64,000 nt of DNA from Aaosphaeria pasadenensis (taxonomy: Eukaryota; Ascomycota; Dothideomycetes; Pleosporales): assembly GCA_022813625.1 (NCBI GenBank), contig JAKLMB010000015.1, positions 1-64,000 on the forward strand, written 5' to 3'. A model generated the notes under the pieces. That model had not been told where the DNA came from. It did not search any database and worked only from the letters and a program-made list of their open reading frames with translations. The position numbers and the translations under genes were made by a program. Every line of letters starts with the position of its first letter. Position 1 is the stretch's first letter. Positions 62,752 to 64,000 of the stretch are shown here, in pieces.

Positions 62752-63331
62752 GTGTGTTCGTCTGTATTGCAAATTTAACATTGATAGTATACATTCTAAT
62801 TTAATTATAAATTTTTGCTTCCTACTTCCACTCCTACTTCTATATGTCTAGTCTAGGTGTATTGTCGCGTATAAACGCCTCTGTAGTAGGGAGCATCACA
62901 GGCACGACCCGCAATCGGTGAATAGGTAGGAAAGATGGATATTTCTCTCTGTCCAAACGAAAAAGATAGCGCGATGTGAGTGTAATTTTCAGGTGCAAAG
63001 GATCATCAGTATGTAGAATAGCCACGGTATACGGCCTGTATGTGCTCATACCTAAAGCTCGACGTATGCAGTAATCTACTTGTGTAGGTGCTTATAATAT
63101 CAAAGTACTGCTCACTCGTTCCAGTAATGCAATTATCCCAGCCCAAAGCAATAGCCCCTTCTCTCCCTCTTAGAATACGATAAGACGAAATCAGCTGCCT
63201 ACGATGGCTAGACAGCGCTTAACTTAGAATAACAATCACGTACATGCTACATTCAGCTTAAGTTATGGCGAGCTACACGCAAATAACTTCAGAGGGAAAT
63301 ACTCAGAGAGCGTATACTAACACTTGTAGGT
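62752..63331. other. intergenic region
   Basis: 580 bp between convergent genes; the minus-strand open frame at 62840-63049 has no recognisable product. Confidence 0.35.
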
Positions 63332-64000
63332 TTACAAGATACAAAATCTCGCCCAATGATCTGCACCCCCTAAAAATTCGCCGTCAGTATCTTTATCCAT
63401 CATGACGTCGTCGTTCCAGGACTCAGCCTGTTCATCAATATTGTTCTTGTCCCAGGCGATTCTTGCACTGTCGATGCTATAACCTGTGTGGTTTTCGCCA
63501 CGCGATACTGCCAATCGATTTTGGGTTGCTTCGCGAATTTGTGCTATCCAAAACGGTCCCCCCAATCCAAGATAGCCTTCAACCAACTGCTCATGATATT
63601 TCCTCCATAAGACTGGTAGATGCAGAATTCTCTCATCGAACTTTCTTCTTCTGTCCGAAAGTCTTGACACGAGCGAGCCTATGTTAATATTTGAGTCCCT
63701 GGCAATACACCTGTCAAGGGTCGCAAGTCGCTCGCGGTCAGTGTCTCTACGGCGCAATGCAAGCTCCATCATCTGCACTTCGTGAATATGAGCTCGTTCA
63801 GTGCAAGGCTAAACATGACAGTTAGTGTAGTTTTTAGTATAGGGTCAGGTAAGGCAAACCGGATTGACTAGCTCGATACCGCAGTGATCGGAGAGAATCT
63901 TTGTCGCCATGCGCGCGTCAAAAAAGACCTTCGTTGCTGCACTTGTCTCAAAGAAGCTTTTCAAAGCAAACGCGCATCCTTGGCCTTTGTGTAGGGCTCC
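63332..64000 (-). CDS. 3'-5' exonuclease-domain protein, 5' end outside window
   Basis: The gene enters from beyond base 64000; only the 3' part is present, in two exons separated by a 51 bp intron (63809-63859, CACTAACTG branch). KVFFDARMATKILSDHCGIEL followed by HEVQMMELALRRRD matches the middle of fungal 3'-5' exonuclease (DEDD, EXD2-like) domains, where the second Asp lies in the FD-x-R motif and the next helix begins QLMELA. The acidic first motif and the tail Tyr lie elsewhere or are divergent. The C-terminal part (YLGLGGPFW, then a Met/Asp-rich tail) is specific. Role in RNA/DNA trimming is inferred from the family. Confidence 0.65.

Noticed and set aside
1..64000. tRNA, rRNA or CRISPR features
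   Set aside because: I looked for the T-loop GGTTCRA motif in a cloverleaf context, rRNA-like conserved blocks and regularly spaced perfect repeats. Hits to GGTTCGA fell inside coding exons without matching stems, and no array of spacers was found.

Overview
This 64 kb window is genomic DNA of a filamentous ascomycete (Pezizomycotina). The evidence is the many 47-66 bp introns with GTRNGT donors and CTAAC-like branch sites, Zn2Cys6 regulators, a fungal reducing polyketide synthase, a 7TM 'fungal rhodopsin-domain' protein, an AA9 LPMO, and a fungal NLR with NACHT, ankyrin and ZZ modules. The class cannot be fixed from the sequence alone. Many coding regions were visible only after joining exons across inferred introns. 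All joins reported were checked for reading-frame closure by hand.

Layout. 0-9 kb is gene-poor and AT-rich. It holds one intact gene, an intronless thermolysin/protealysin-like M4 metalloprotease, plus degenerate repeats and a RIP-like copy of a dispersed repeat. 9.0-14.5 kb holds a head-to-head pair: a NACHT-ankyrin-ZZ NLR (minus) and a PNP_UDP-domain protein (plus). The last residues of the PNP protein and the first residues of the NLR share the same short Gly/Asn/Ser-rich motif. This is the architecture of fungal amyloid-templated NLR signalling (compare HET-S/NWD2) and is the most interesting feature of the window. 14.8-30.6 kb is a polyketide biosynthetic cluster: an ER-less, C-methylating reducing PKS, a 7TM protein, a secreted BBE-type FAD oxidase, an NmrA-like reductase, a 2-oxoglutarate/Fe(II) dioxygenase and a Zn2Cys6 regulator. 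Two direct copies of one dispersed repeat abut the 3' ends of its outermost genes. 31-36 kb carries a GDPD, a bisphosphate nucleotidase and an MFS sugar transporter with one GC-AG intron. 37-50 kb is mostly housekeeping: a peroxisomal ABCD half transporter, p150Glued dynactin, a bZIP/DUF3425 factor and an SDR, with one unknown protein. 50-64 kb is accessory: retropepsin-like ORFs, small coiled-coil and secreted proteins, an AA9 LPMO with a single-base frameshift, decayed arginase-like and subtilase genes, a retroelement-like remnant, a Zn2Cys6/coiled-coil protein and the 3' part of a 3'-5' exonuclease-like gene cut by the window end.

Working together: the cluster enzymes plausibly make a methylated, partly reduced polyketide that is oxidised by the FAD oxidase and the dioxygenase under the local Zn2Cys6 regulator. 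Two promoters in the cluster share a CGG-N3-CCG element. The NLR/PNP pair is best read as an innate-immunity or allorecognition module, independent of the cluster next to it.
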